From: Vicia villosa
Lineage: Eukaryota > Streptophyta > Magnoliopsida > Fabales > Fabaceae
Assembly (NCBI RefSeq): GCF_029867415.1
Contig: NC_081183.1
Span: forward strand, 144,828,798 to 144,892,797
DNA length: 64,000 bases
Reading direction: 5' to 3'
Shown: positions 11,335 to 22,079 of the stretch, one piece after another
Layout of the letters: every line of letters starts with the position of its first letter
Numbering within the stretch: the stretch's first letter is position 1
Notes under the pieces: model-generated
What the model was told of the DNA's origin: nothing
The model's input: only the letters and a program-made list of their open reading frames with translations
The model's database searches: none
Position numbers and translations under genes: made by a program

Positions 11335-12120
11335 TCAGGTAAAGAGGTCTGGATAAGAATCCTTCATCTGGCTCTCTAACTCCCAGGTAACATTTCCTTC
11401 AGCTGGTCCTCCCCAAGCTACTCTGACTAAAGCTATTTCCTTGCCACGCAATTGCTTCAGTCTTCTATCTTCAATTCTCACAGGTAACATTTCAACCGTT
11501 AAGTTGTCTTTAACCTGTACATCATCCACTTGGATCACATGGGACGGATCCGAAATGTATTTCCTCAATTGAGACACATGAAATACATCATGCAAGTTGG
11601 CAAGCATTGGCGGTAACGCAATACGATAAGCCACTTCTCCCACCCTTTCTGAAATTTGGAATGGTCCAATAAAACGCGGAGTCAACTTCCTTGACTTCAA
11701 TGCCCGACCAATACTTGTCATAGGAGTAACTCTCATAAACACATGGTCTCCCTCTTGAAACTCAAGTGTTTTCCTTCTCATGTCATGATAACTCTTCTGA
11801 CGACTCTGAGAAGTTTTCATCTTCTCCTGAATCATCTTAATCTTCTCTGTAGTCTGTTGTACAATTTCTGGTCTAATCACAGCACTCTCACCAGCTTCGT
11901 ACCAACATAATGGAGTTCTACATCTCCTACCATACAATGCCTCAAACGGAGCCATACCTATACTCGAATGAAAACTGTTGTTGTAGGTAAATTCAATCAA
12001 AGGCAGATAACTATCCCAAGCACCTCCTTTTTCTAATACACAAGCACGTAGCAAATCTTCTAACGACTGAATCGTCCTCTCAGTCTGTCCATCCGTCTGC
12101 GGATGATAAGCAGAACTCAA
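11335..12120 (-). pseudogene. Element A integrase C-terminal half and chromodomain-like tail
   Basis: This 261-codon frame starts inside integrase at SSAYHPQTDGQTERTIQSLED, which carries the catalytic Glu of the DDE triad. It continues through the conserved FTYNNSFHSSIGMAPFEALY and FIGPFQISERVGEVAYRIALP blocks to a C-terminal segment, RGKEIALVRVAWG then TWELESQMKDSYPDLF. That segment resembles the chromodomain of Tekay-type chromoviruses, which is thought to steer integration toward marked chromatin. It is displaced by one base from the upstream pol frame. Confidence 0.85.
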
Positions 12121-12155
12121 TCTCAGCTTAGTACTAAAGCCTTCTGCAAACCTTC

Positions 12156-15100
12156 CTAGAACTTAGACGTAAACCTCGGATCTCTGTCTGACACGATACT
12201 TGAAGGAATACCATGTAGACTAACTATCTTCTCGATATACAACTGAGCTAGCTTCTCCATTGGATAGTCCATTCTCACCGGTATGAAATGTGCAGACTTC
12301 GTCAATCTATCTACCACGACCCAGATAGCTTCACAATTCTTGACAGTTCTCGGTAAACCCGACACAAAATCCATTGATATGCTATCCCACTTCCACTCAG
12401 GAATAAACATCGGTTGCATAAACCCAGACGGTTTCTGATGCTCAATCTTTGACTTCTGGCAAATCAAATAAGAGTACACAAACTCGGCAATTTCCTTCTT
12501 CATTCCCGGCCACCAAAACAACTTTTTCAAGTCATGATACATTTTTGTAGCACCAGGATGAATACTCAACCCACTACGGTGTCCTTCTTCTAAAATACGT
12601 TTTCGGAGTTCAGCAATATCAGGGACACAAACTCGGTCACCAAACCTCAGTATACCATTCTCATCAATTCTGAATTCACCACTCTTGCCTTGGTTAATTA
12701 GAGTCAACTTATCTATCAACTCAACATCATCTTTCTGGCCCTCTCTGATCTCTTCAAGAATGCCACTAGTCAGCTTCAACATACCCAATTTAACACTAGT
12801 AAGAGTACCTTCACATGCCAAACTCAAGTCTCTGAATTGTTCAATCAAATCCAATTCCTTCACCATTAGCATAGACATGTGCAAGGTTTTCCTGCTCAAT
12901 GCATCAACAACAACGTTTGCTTTACCCGGATGGTAATTCAAACCAAAATCATAATCTTTCAGAAATTCTAACCATCTTCTCTGCCTCATATTAAACTCTT
13001 TCTGGTCAAAGAGATACTTCAGACTCTTATGATCACTGAATACCTCAAATCTCGAACCATACAAATAGTGTCGCCATAACTTTAAAACAAAGACTACAGC
13101 TGCCAGCTCCAAATCATGAGTCGGATAATTCCTCTCATGCACTTTAAGTTGTCTCGACGCATACGCGACTACTTGTTGATTTTGCATTAACACACCACCT
13201 AAACCCATCAGTGACGTATCACAATAAACCACAAATGATTCTGTCGGATTCGGCAAAATCAAGATAGGAGCACTAGTCAACCTCCTTTTTAGCTCTTGGA
13301 ATCCCTCTTCACATTTTGCATCCCAAATAAAAGCTTGTCCCTTCCTGGTTAGTTTAGTTAACGGCAATGCTAACTTTGCAAATCCTTCAATAAACTTTCT
13401 GTAGTAACCTGCAAGACCAAGAAAACTACGAATCTCTGACACTGACTTCGGAGCTTCCCACTGAGACACAACTTCTATCTTTGTAGGATCAACAGCAATA
13501 CCATTCTTAGAAATCACATGTCCCAGAAAACTAACTTCCTCTAACCAGAATTCATACTTCGACAGTTTGGCAAAAAGTTGCTTCTCTTTCAACAGCTCTA
13601 ACACAGTTCTGAGGTGTTCAACATGTTCTTCCTCATTCTTAGAATATATCAGGATATCGTCTATAAATACCACCACAAACTTGTCGAGATAAGGATGAAA
13701 TATCCTGTTCATATATTCCATAAAAACACCAGGTGCATTAGTAACTCCAAATGGCATTACAGAATACTCATAATGTCCATACCTTGTTCTAAAAGCAGAC
13801 TTCTGAATGTCATCATCTTTCACACGTATCTGATGATACCCAGACCTCAGATCAATTTTACTAAATACCCGCGCTCCAACCAACTGATCCATCAAATCAT
13901 CAATCCTCGGTAATGGATACCGGTTCTTGATAGTAACCTTGTTCAATTGTCTGTAATCTACGCACAGCCTCATCGAACCCTCTTTCTTCTTTACTAGTAA
14001 CACAGGCGCACCCCACGGAGAAACACTAGGACGAATGAATTTCTTCTCCAGCAATTCTTCTAACTGCTTCTTCAGCTCAGCCAACTCAGATGGCGGCATA
14101 CGATACGGTGCCATCGACACTGGACTAGTTCCCGGAATTAAATCAATAGAAAACTCCACTTCTCTTTCCGACGGTAATTCATTCACATCTTCTGGAAAAA
14201 CTTCTGGAAATTCAAACACCACAGGTAATTCGCTAGTCGTCACTTTTTCTTTCACATTCGTCAATGCGAACAACATAAATACTGTTGCACCATCTCCGAT
14301 AGCCTCATTCACCTGTCTAGCTGTTATCTCCAGATTATCAGTACTAACCTCTTCAGGAAAAATTACCGTCTTCGCAAAACAGTTGATATGAACACGGTTG
14401 AATTCCAACCAGTTCATTCCCAGGATTACATCAAGTTGTTTCAATGGAAGGCACACTAAGTCCATCCCGAATTCTCTGCCAAAAATGTCAACCGGACAAT
14501 TCAAGCATGCAGACGAAGTAGTTACTGAACCCGACGCAGGAGTGTCAATAACCATACTTCCATTTATGTCAGATATCTCAAGATTTAACCTCGTAGCACA
14601 GTCCAAAGAAATAAAAGAATGAGTTGCTCCAGTATCAATAATCGCAACTAAAGGTGTGCCATGAATGAAACACATACCTTTAATCAATCTGTCCTCTGGA
14701 GTAGTCTCTGACCCGGTCAAAGAAAAAACCTTTCCTCCCGACTGGTTCTTCTTTGGCTTGGGACAATTAGGACTGATGTGACCCTCTTCACCACAGTTGT
14801 AGCAAGTCACAACCCTCTTCTTACAATCAGCAGCAATATGGCCCACTTGGTCACACTTGTAACACTTCTTCTGATCAAGCTTGCACTCGTTCCTACGATG
14901 CCCAATCTCTCTACAGTTATAGCATCTGATGCGAGCGCTGGAATCTCCCCCACTGGGTTTCTTCCAATCAACAGGTTTACCTTTGTCCATAGGCTTCTTA
15001 CCCTTTCTGTCAACTAACTCGCGAGAGTGAGATGACTTCAGCTTGATGCTATCTTCCTCAAAAATCCTGCTACAATCCACTAAGTCAACGAACCTCCGAA

Positions 15101-15215
15101 TCCTCTGGTACCTAATACCCTGCTTGATCTCATCACGAAGACCATTCTCGAACTTGACACATTTTGAGAACTCACTGGCTTCGTCGTTGTTGTAGTGCAC
15201 ATAGTACTTTGCCAA
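12156..15215 (-). pseudogene. Element A gag C-terminus, protease, RT, RNase H, integrase N-terminus
   Basis: A 1019-residue frame. Three CCHC zinc knuckles lie at residues 98-111, 118-131 and 138-151, and the aspartic protease DTG at 194-196. Reverse transcriptase spans about 380-560 with FIDD at 517-520. RNase H has acidic residues at about 666, 703, 728 and 771. The integrase zinc domain is near 879-919 and the first two DDE aspartates at 949 and 1010. Oddities: in the integrase finger the usual C-x2-C reads YLIC, so one zinc ligand is lost, and RT has LSKYEFW where the family has LSKCEFW. The frame ends at a TAG (12158-12156) where a conserved Trp is expected. A one-base deletion follows between 12156 and 12121. 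The upstream end is the gag nonsense codon. Confidence 0.9.
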
Positions 15216-15677
15216 TTACACAAACTTGGCAGCATACTCTGGTACAGTCATGTTACCTTGAACCAACTCCAGAAATTCCACTTCCTTTCTGCCCCTAACA
15301 TCCTCAGGAAAATACCTCCTCAGAAATTCCCTTTTGAATATAGCCCAAGTAACCGCTATACCACCGGCATCCAGTTCAGCTTTGGTTGTCAACCACCAGT
15401 CATCAGCCTCTTCAGACAACATGTGAGTACCATATCTCACCTTCAGATCCTCAGCACAATCGATGACTCTAAAGATACTCTCGATCTCCTTAAGCCACTT
15501 CTGAGCACCTTCAGGATCATGCGTGCCCTTGAACAATGGAAGATTGTTCCTCTGAAAACTGTTCAGCTGCCTGTCAGCACCAATCGCAGCTCCATTGGCA
15601 TTTCCTCCCAGCACACCAGCAATCATGCCCAGAGCCTCAGCGATAGCATCGTCGTTTCTTCCTCCTCTTCCAGCCAT
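15216..15677 (-). pseudogene. Element A gag N-terminal part (Retrotrans_gag)
   Basis: This 153-codon frame starts MAGRGGRNDDAIAEAL and contains the gag core DPEGAQKWLKEIESIFRV, YGTHMLSEEADDWW and FLRRYFPEDVRGRKEVEFLEL. Gag forms the particle in which reverse transcription occurs. It stops at TAA (15218-15216) in the middle of a block where element B reads straight through (AAKFGELAKFY). Pol follows in the same frame, so a single nonsense change separates them. The start ATG lies 136 bp inside the 5' LTR boundary, behind the primer site. Confidence 0.85.
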
Positions 15678-15796
15678 TGTTCTGCTTAAATCACAACCAA
15701 TTTAATCAGAACAGAAGTATCGACAGTTAACTCTTACTAGTCGCATACACAGGAAAGCAAAATGACACTAAGACTCTGGTCATAACGACCGACTAT

Positions 15797-15808
15797 GCTC
15801 TGATACCA
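15797..15808 (-). other. Element A primer binding site (tRNA-iMet)
   Basis: On the minus strand the sequence 4 nt after the 5' LTR reads TGGTATCAGAGC, the common plant primer site complementary to the 3' end of initiator methionine tRNA. Confidence 0.9.
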
Positions 15809-15812
15809 CTAT

Positions 15813-17715
15813 TGTAACACCCCTCTAATAACCCGCGGCAAATAACAATTATTAAATCAGAGTAACATGTAGAGAGGCATCACAATTCATAAATAATGAA
15901 AACACACGTCAGCATAAGTCATGCATTTACCGAAACACCTGAAATCATAACTCATTAATCAAATCCATGTTCTACGCAGCGAAAATACTTCATCAAGTCA
16001 ACATTATATCACTAATGTATCAGACTTCAACCAAAACAATTTAAATATAGAGTTACAATCAGCTTTCCAAAACAAGCGTTCCCAGTGTTACAACTACAAG
16101 AGCATGACACCTGACACTAACTAAAACACTGACTCATGAGCTAATCCTCACCGAGTCGAACAATCGCTATCCTCAATCTGAAAATGACAATATGTAAGGG
16201 TGAGTCTCGTCATAATTAACAAATGTTATAAGGTTATAAAGCAATAACACGTCACAGTTGCATCATTCACCCAATTGTTTTGTAAACAGACATTCAAACA
16301 AGTCAAACAACAATCAACACATCATTCAACATTCACAACACTGGAATACATCCAATCATGTTATAAATTATGCATATGAATGAACTGACACTATGCATGT
16401 GGTACCAACATCATCCAATGGGACTAACCCATGACCGATCCACATCATCCAAATACGGCCCTGCCAGCACAGATTCCACACAATGGGAATCATGCCCTTC
16501 ACTGATCCAACACCCCTTATGGATACAGTATCATCAATGAATATGAATGAATGCAACATATATAACATACTTATACCATCATCATCATCATCACCAATAT
16601 CATCATCATCATCAAGTATGTTCATATATATTAACATCATTCAATCACCATTCTATCATCATCACATAGAAAATATACATGTATTTTTCACCAATCATCA
16701 TAATCAATAAGAAATAGCACACATGTACTCTCATTATTCTGAAACCAATCATTCCTCATCATATAGACTATTCTATAAGGTTCATTTAGCCCGAAACGGC
16801 GCATCAAATGAACCAACGGCTAAAACGTTATGCCTCTTTGAACTTTGAAAATATCTCAAAAACACAACAGCACGCGGTGCCATCACCAGTTTGCGGCGCG
16901 AACTGAACGTCCCAAAAATCCTTGGCTCTCTGCCAAACTATTCGCGGCGCAAACACCCTCACGCGGCGCGGAACGAGAAAAAGTTACGCCCTCGCGGCGC
17001 GAAAACAGGTACGCGGCGCGACTTGAGCGTATCACAACTTCCTGGCATTCTGCCCACCTGTTCGCGGCGCCAACCCTATGTACGCGGCGCGAACCGACGA
17101 TTTCAGAAACCCCAACCAGCAGAAAACAGCATTCTATGCATTCCAAATACACCCAAAACATACCAGTACGAACATGGAGAAATAGAATGCATAAACAACA
17201 CAAATTACGTCTCATAATACACCAATTACACATCAATTGAGACCATAACAACGCATACATCATAGATTCAAACATAGAGATCAAACATCATACAATTGAC
17301 TCAATCCCTAAACCTATCATATGACTCAATCTACCCGAATTCCACATCTATTCAGTATTATCAACCCCTAACCCGATAATAGATGATAATCAGATAAGTC
17401 CCCCTTACCTTAGACAAATTTCTTGATTCTTGGTCTCTCCCTCTACCGTTCTCCTTCACGTTCCTCGTTCCTCAGACTTCTGTTCTTTCACGTTCTTTCT
17501 TTCCTTCCCAATTCCAATTATTTTATGAAAAATAAAAATAATATTAGTAAAGGGCCTTCTTATCTCACACCCCCCCCCCCTTTATTACTACCTCTCACAT
17601 GGCCCAAATGCCATAAACCATTATTTATTCATTATTTTCACAAAATCATTCATAATTCTAATTATTAATTCAATATTCTTGATCAAATTAATATTAAAAT
17701 TATACGGGCGTTACA
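15813..17715 (-). repeat. Element A 5' LTR
   Basis: This 1903-bp LTR is the right-hand copy. Its 4-bp length difference from the other LTR is fully explained by three fewer ATC units (-9), five extra C in a C-run near 17570 (+5), one C fewer near 17401 (-1) and one base more near 17039 (+1). It carries the same GC-rich palindromic block (16873-17100). Confidence 0.9.
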
Positions 17716-18220
17716 TCCTTGCCGCTTACCGAAGTAAAAATTTTTAGACATGATTCAGAAAATTAATATCTACTGACAATTTTCCAAGCAAACCTCAACC
17801 AAAACCTTTTCAATTTCATCCAATTGCAAAACCACCTAACCACTGCAGCATCAGCACCACAAACTCCGGTCAACAACGAAGACACCACCGCAAACTCTGG
17901 TCAACAAAGAAGACACAATTAATCTCTCAGGTTCCACTCGAACTATAACCAAAATTTGATAAACAAAAAGAAAACAAACTTAAAAAGAGTGTTATAGAGC
18001 GACAAAAAATTACACAGCATAACCCTTCAGCAGATCTGAAACAGAGAGAAAAAGAGATCAACTCATGATTTTCAGAAAAAACTCAGCATGCTTATATCTC
18101 TACAACTCAAAAATAATTCAAAAACTTTAAAAGTTTATGAACTTCAGAAAAAAACCAATTTGTATCTGTATTATAGAAATGACTCTGAAATGGGATTAGG
18201 GCCCTAGGGTTTATATAGGA
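17716..18220 (-). promoter_or_regulatory. Candidate minus-strand plant promoter and leader, cut by element A
   Basis: On the minus strand TATATAA (18217-18211) runs straight into AAACCCTA (telo-box, 18212-18205), giving tatataaaccctagggccc. This is a typical arrangement for plant housekeeping promoters. Downstream lies a pyrimidine-rich leader (ctctttttctctctgtttcag) and several short upstream ATGs. A frame starts at ATG 17751-17749 (SKNFYFGKRQG). It contains a perfect donor-like GGTAAGC (around 17731) and is interrupted by element A after 12 codons. The gene is not recognised. Element A may sit in its first intron or its first exon. Confidence 0.4.
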
Positions 18221-18765
18221 ATACGTTAAAATCTAAAAAGTTTGTATTTTAATGTAGGAGGAAAATCTAAAAGCCATCAAAATATTGTTTGAATCAACGA
18301 ATATTTTGATTAATGTGGGAAGGAAATATCAAAACACATGGAAATTGTTGGAAATAGAAAACTGAATTGATTATTAATGTGGGAAGGAAATATCAAAACA
18401 CATGGAAATTGTTGGAAATAGAAAACTGAATTGATTTCGCGTATATCGTTGGTTCACGCGAAACAATTTTTTGGAAAATAAATGGTCCATAATTATTATA
18501 AAAAATTTGTAAATTAAATAGGCGGATAATTAGTTATAAATAATAATGATAAGACCAAAGTGAAAATATAATAATTTTAAAAAAAAATAACTATTAAATT
18601 AATAATTATAGTAAGATTTCCTAATGTAGAAATAATAAAAATAGTAAGTTCTCTATAATTGTGACACTTGTTAAAATTGCCAAAAATCTCATTTTGCTTT
18701 ATTATATTGTATGATATATGCAGAGATGCTAGGTGTAACGTGGATGTAATGAATAAATTGATTAT
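18221..18765. other. Intergenic DNA with a perfect 62-bp tandem duplication
   Basis: taatgtgggaaggaaatatc at 18311 recurs identically at 18375. Copy 1 (18311-18372) and copy 2 (18375-18436) match over 62 bases, with a period of 64. The rest is AT-rich without a gene. Confidence 0.7.
18311..18436. repeat. Tandem duplication, 64-bp period
   Basis: There are two copies of a block running from taatgtggga to gaaaactgaattgatt, with no mismatch seen. The absence of divergence suggests a recent replication-slippage or break-repair event, or an assembly artefact. Confidence 0.85.
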
Positions 18766-19243
18766 GGCTCTGTTTGGTAAGTCATGTTTTCGAGCTTATA
18801 GCTTATGTCTTATGTCTTATAAGCTCATATGATAATTTAGACCCGTTTGGTAACGGTCTTTTCATCACGAGCTTATAGCTTATTTTCCTAGCTTATAGAT
18901 TATTTTCCAGACGCTATTTCAAATAGCGTTTTAGCTTATGTCTTATAGCTTTTCATTTTTTCTTCCTTTTTTATCCTTATTATTTTAATTAAAATCCATT
19001 TTTAACCCTTATGATTTATTTTAATATAAAATAAAATAAATATATATTAAATATCTTTTATGTCATTTTACATTTATAAGTTAATTGAACCGCTAATTTT
19101 ATCAAACACTTCAATTGGCTTATAAGCTATCAGTCTCAATCATCCGCTATAAGCTATAAGTCACCAGTCATCAGCCATCAGTCATAAGCTATAAGCTATC
19201 AGCTAGCTTATCAGTCAACCGCTATTTTTACCAAACAGACCCT
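18766..19243. mobile_element. MITE with ctgtttggtaa termini and agcttata palindrome arrays
   Basis: ggctctgtttggtaagtc at the left is mirrored by accaaacagacc at the right. The subterminal 100-150 bp on each side are packed with agcttata/ataagct words (18800-18960, 19080-19215). These allow a long imperfect hairpin. The core (18960-19080) is AT-rich. The duplication is not clear (tatg may be part of it), so the superfamily is open; hAT-like families with these ends are common in legumes. Confidence 0.6.
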
Positions 19244-19476
19244 ATGCCTTACAATTTTTATAGGTAGGCGACTTATAGTTAAGCAATTGATTTAATTAAC
19301 CAACCAACCCATTCATAATAACTAAGTGTTATAAACAAAATTTCACACCATTGGATGAACAAGGATTCACCCCTTATAATGGGTAGGAGTTAGCTAAGAA
19401 TTTGATTGTGATACTAGATTTAGAATCCTAGATCATACTATTAAAGAAATTCCAACCACGCATTCACAATCCTTGA
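19244..19476. other. Intergenic, nothing recognised
   Basis: This is a short AT-rich gap between two transposable elements, without coding or repeat signal. Confidence 0.5.
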
Positions 19477-19744
19477 GCTTGAAGCAGGGCCGGTCCCGAC
19501 TTTTTAGAGGCTCGAGGCAAATAAATAAATGGACCCATTATAAAAAAAAAAAAACACGTTTAAGTCGCCTCCAAAACGAAGAAGAATCTCGGAGACAAAA
19601 TCAAAAATATGAAGTCTTAGTTGTTCAATGCAGATAAGAAGCCATATGCAAATCATTAAGAATTCAAAATCGAAATATAATTAATGAATTAAGAATGAGA
19701 ATCTTTTAATTGTCTTAATCGATCCATTTTCTAGACAAAATCCA

Positions 19745-19903
19745 CCATCTCAAAGAAATAAAATTGACGTTTTCTCTTGCTTTAATTGTGGAAAATCAAA
19801 TCATATGGCTAAAAAATGTAGGAGTAAGGATAAACCTTGTCCTGATCCTAATATGCAGGTTTACCTGATTGGTAAAAAAATTATTTCTATGATAAAAAAA
19901 TAA
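19745..19903 (+). pseudogene. Captured retroelement gag fragment with one CCHC knuckle
   Basis: The frame reads PSQRNKIDVFS, then CFNCGKSNHMAKKC, then RSKDKPCPDPNMQVYLIGKK, and ends at TAA (19901-19903). The spacing C-x2-C-x4-H-x4-C is exact for a retroviral-type nucleocapsid knuckle that binds RNA. It has no start codon of its own and lies inside a hAT element whose termini and duplication are intact. It therefore looks like a fragment picked up by, or inserted into, the element before it last moved. A pararetroviral origin cannot be excluded. Confidence 0.6.
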
Positions 19904-20119
19904 TAAATCAAAACACAAGTGATCATAAATTTAGTTTCATCATGAAAATTTATAATAAATTAGATAATTATATGACAAACTTTTAAGTATTTAATTATAA
20001 TATTTAAATAATTTTTAAAATTTAAATTAAAATAAATTAAAATAAAATTATAAGAGTTCTAATAAATAACCATCAAAAATAAAATTTGAATTTAAAATTA
20101 AATTATAAATTTTAATCGT

Positions 20120-20220
20120 CTAGAAGTTTGGAAGGAGTAAGGGCTATAAGGCTCGAACTGGGAACTCCACATCCACAATGCATTGGGTAAATCCACTGGG
20201 CCACAAGCAACGTCTTGCAT
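20120..20220 (-). repeat. tRNA-like SINE remnant inside the hAT element
   Basis: Minus strand: gtggcccagtggatt (A-box-like), then after about 30 nt cccagttcgagcc (B-box-like). The order and spacing fit a pol III promoter of a tRNA-derived SINE. No tail or duplication is seen, so this is only a likely remnant. Confidence 0.45.
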
Positions 20221-20365
20221 TTTAATTTCTCTAAAAGATATATAATTTAATATTTTAGTATTATTATTTTTTAATTACACCTCCCTAATTTTGAGGCCCC
20301 CATTTTGTTGAGGCCCTGGGCTGTGGGCCAGCTTGCCCTGGCCCAGGGCCGGCCCTGGCTTGAAG

Positions 20366-21671
20366 ATTCCAAAGTCAAAAGCGTTGTTGTCGTTAAACTT
20401 GCATTTTGGCAATCGTTCGTACTTCTCTTAATGGTGTTGGCTGATGAAGCAGAATGAGTCAAATGTTATAGAGCATTAGAGAAAGCTTCACTAGCTCTTT
20501 GACATTTTCTAATTGTGAAATTATGTGTTGTGCATGTATAATCATCAATTGATTTTGATGATGACAATTGTAAAAGATAAAGTCGATAAGAACAGTCTAG
20601 TAATGTCTAATGATGGTATTTGATAAAAAAATTATATCCAATCCCATCACTCAGATGATTCAAAATTCCTGATGAAGTGTTAATCAACGTAGAATCAAGA
20701 AGAGGAATTTGAAGTCTGAATGTGAGAAAGTGTGAAAGCTTATCATTCACTTAGCATCTAATTTGTATAAGTTTAAATGGTAAAAGGACAAGACTAAGTC
20801 TTATGGTACTAAGAAACACACAGACACACACAAACACGCGCACACACATACACACACAAATTGTTTTCAAACTTCTAATTTCATTAAACTTATCAAAATC
20901 AATCCTGGCAAGTATGGAATCGATAAATTCATAAAGTTAACTCATTGCCTAATCGATTAACGACTTGTTCCAAACTTCCAATCGATTAAATAAATGATAA
21001 GCGTCTTTTAATTGATTAGAAATGCCAGTAGTTGATTAAAGTATATGTACAACTATTTTAGGGTTTCCTTTTCAGGATTAAGGTTAGCGCTTTTTGGAAG
21101 TAGATCAATTGATTAAAACATTTTTTTAAATGATTAATAATTTATTTGGCCCATGAATCATTTCCCTTTTAAGTCAAATCTTTTTCTATATAAAGGAAGC
21201 CTCTCCTTATTTTATTTTACTCTAGATTTCTATACAGAAACCTCTGTTATTTTATAGAATTTGAAAGTTGCAAGATAAGCCTGAAAAAATCCTAGGGTAA
21301 AGACTCTTGATCTAAGCCTGTGAAAAAGCTCTATTTGTCCTTGAAGATTCATGGGCTAATCCTGTGTAACAACTCAAGTTGTAGTTGTAGGTTGTTTAGG
21401 CTGATCTTTTAAAAGCTCACATTTGATTTTAGTGGAATCTCAAGCGAAAACTCTTGACCACAGGAGTAGGCCAAGTGGTTAGGCCAAAATTTATAAGATA
21501 AATTATTCTTATGTATTGTCAAAATATTAACAGGTTATTTTGTTTCTCGACTAATTGGTTTTAATAGGTACAACTAAAAAAATAGAATTAATACCACCTT
21601 GAAAAGAATTAAAAGTGCTAATTATTTAAAGAGAATTTTTATTGTTGAAAATAAATAAATTATTATAAAAA
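20366..21671. repeat. Decayed LTR-like sequence with repeated atcgatta words
   Basis: From about 20510 to 21540 the sequence has the feel of a legume Ty1/copia LTR. It has a start-like tgttgtgcatgtataatcatc, then many atcgatta-type words (20935-21130: aatcgattaa, caatcgattaaa, aattgatta, agttgatta). The segment ctatataaaggaagcctctcc (near 21187) looks like a TATA box, and the end-like region is aactcttgaccacaggagtagg. A CA dinucleotide microsatellite lies at 20818-20860. No partner LTR was found, so it may be a solo LTR. No coding. Confidence 0.4.
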
Positions 21672-21855
21672 TGTTGGGTAAAATCCCCAATCACAAGAAC
21701 AATGGTGAATAATAGAGAGAATGGGAGAATTAGTGAGAAAATAAAGTATATTTATGTATTAAAATCTTTACAAACGTGTGTTAATCCTTAAAATATTACA
21801 TTTAATTACTAAAAATATACAACACATCTTTAATAAAATAATTAATTATCACCAT
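21672..21855 (-). repeat. Copia relic 3' LTR, partly deleted
   Basis: It matches the right LTR at the start (aatcacaagaacaatg, agagaat, aaaatctttacaa, gtgttaat). It then diverges and appears shortened, ending around attatcacca. The right boundary is approximate. Confidence 0.6.
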
Positions 21856-22079
21856 TCTTCTTCTTGGTTGATACATCGCCAATACTTGATGTTGCAAGTG
21901 TGGTATCATGCGTGAATTTTACCTTGGTCTTTAACGTTTGTTTGATCCTAACAAACCAATCCTTCCTTACTGTCATGTTCATTGAATAACCGGAGTTAAG
22001 GTACCATTGATCATTGCGTTATGCGTCTTCTCGCGTAGTCACCATCATATTTTCGAGCGATTCTACTCGAGTTTGGCTG

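Larger units (their letters stand above)
9381..17720 (-). mobile_element. Element A: Tekay-like Ty3/gypsy chromovirus, full length, disabled
   Basis: This is a complete LTR retrotransposon of 8330 bp (9386-17715), coding on the minus strand. LTRs of 1907 and 1903 bp start TGTAACAC and end GTTACA. The perfect duplication tcctt flanks it (9381-9385, 17716-17720). The order gag, protease, RT, RNase H, integrase and a C-terminal chromodomain-like segment places it in the chromoviruses, probably Tekay/Del. A nonsense codon in gag, a nonsense codon in integrase and a one-base deletion just after it make it non-autonomous now. The two LTRs differ at roughly 2% in the part I compared (first 300 bp), so the insertion is not very recent. 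Confidence 0.9.
19477..20365. mobile_element. hAT-type non-autonomous element (19485-20357), TSD gcttgaag
   Basis: It begins cagggccggtcccgac and ends gcccagggccggccctg. The perfect 8-bp duplication gcttgaag lies at 19477-19484 and 20358-20365. Paired GC-rich words (gaggc, ggccc) continue inward, matching the ends of a smaller relative at 22778-22961. Length is 873 bp. There is no transposase; inside it carries a gag-like zinc-knuckle fragment (19745-19903) and a tRNA-like block. Confidence 0.85.

Noticed and set aside
12685..15689. Plus-strand frames opposite element A gag-pol
   Set aside because: Antisense shadows of the polyprotein with no motif of their own.
21455..21490. tRNA-like aggccaagtggttaggcc
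   Set aside because: An A-box-like word alone, without B box, tail or duplication.
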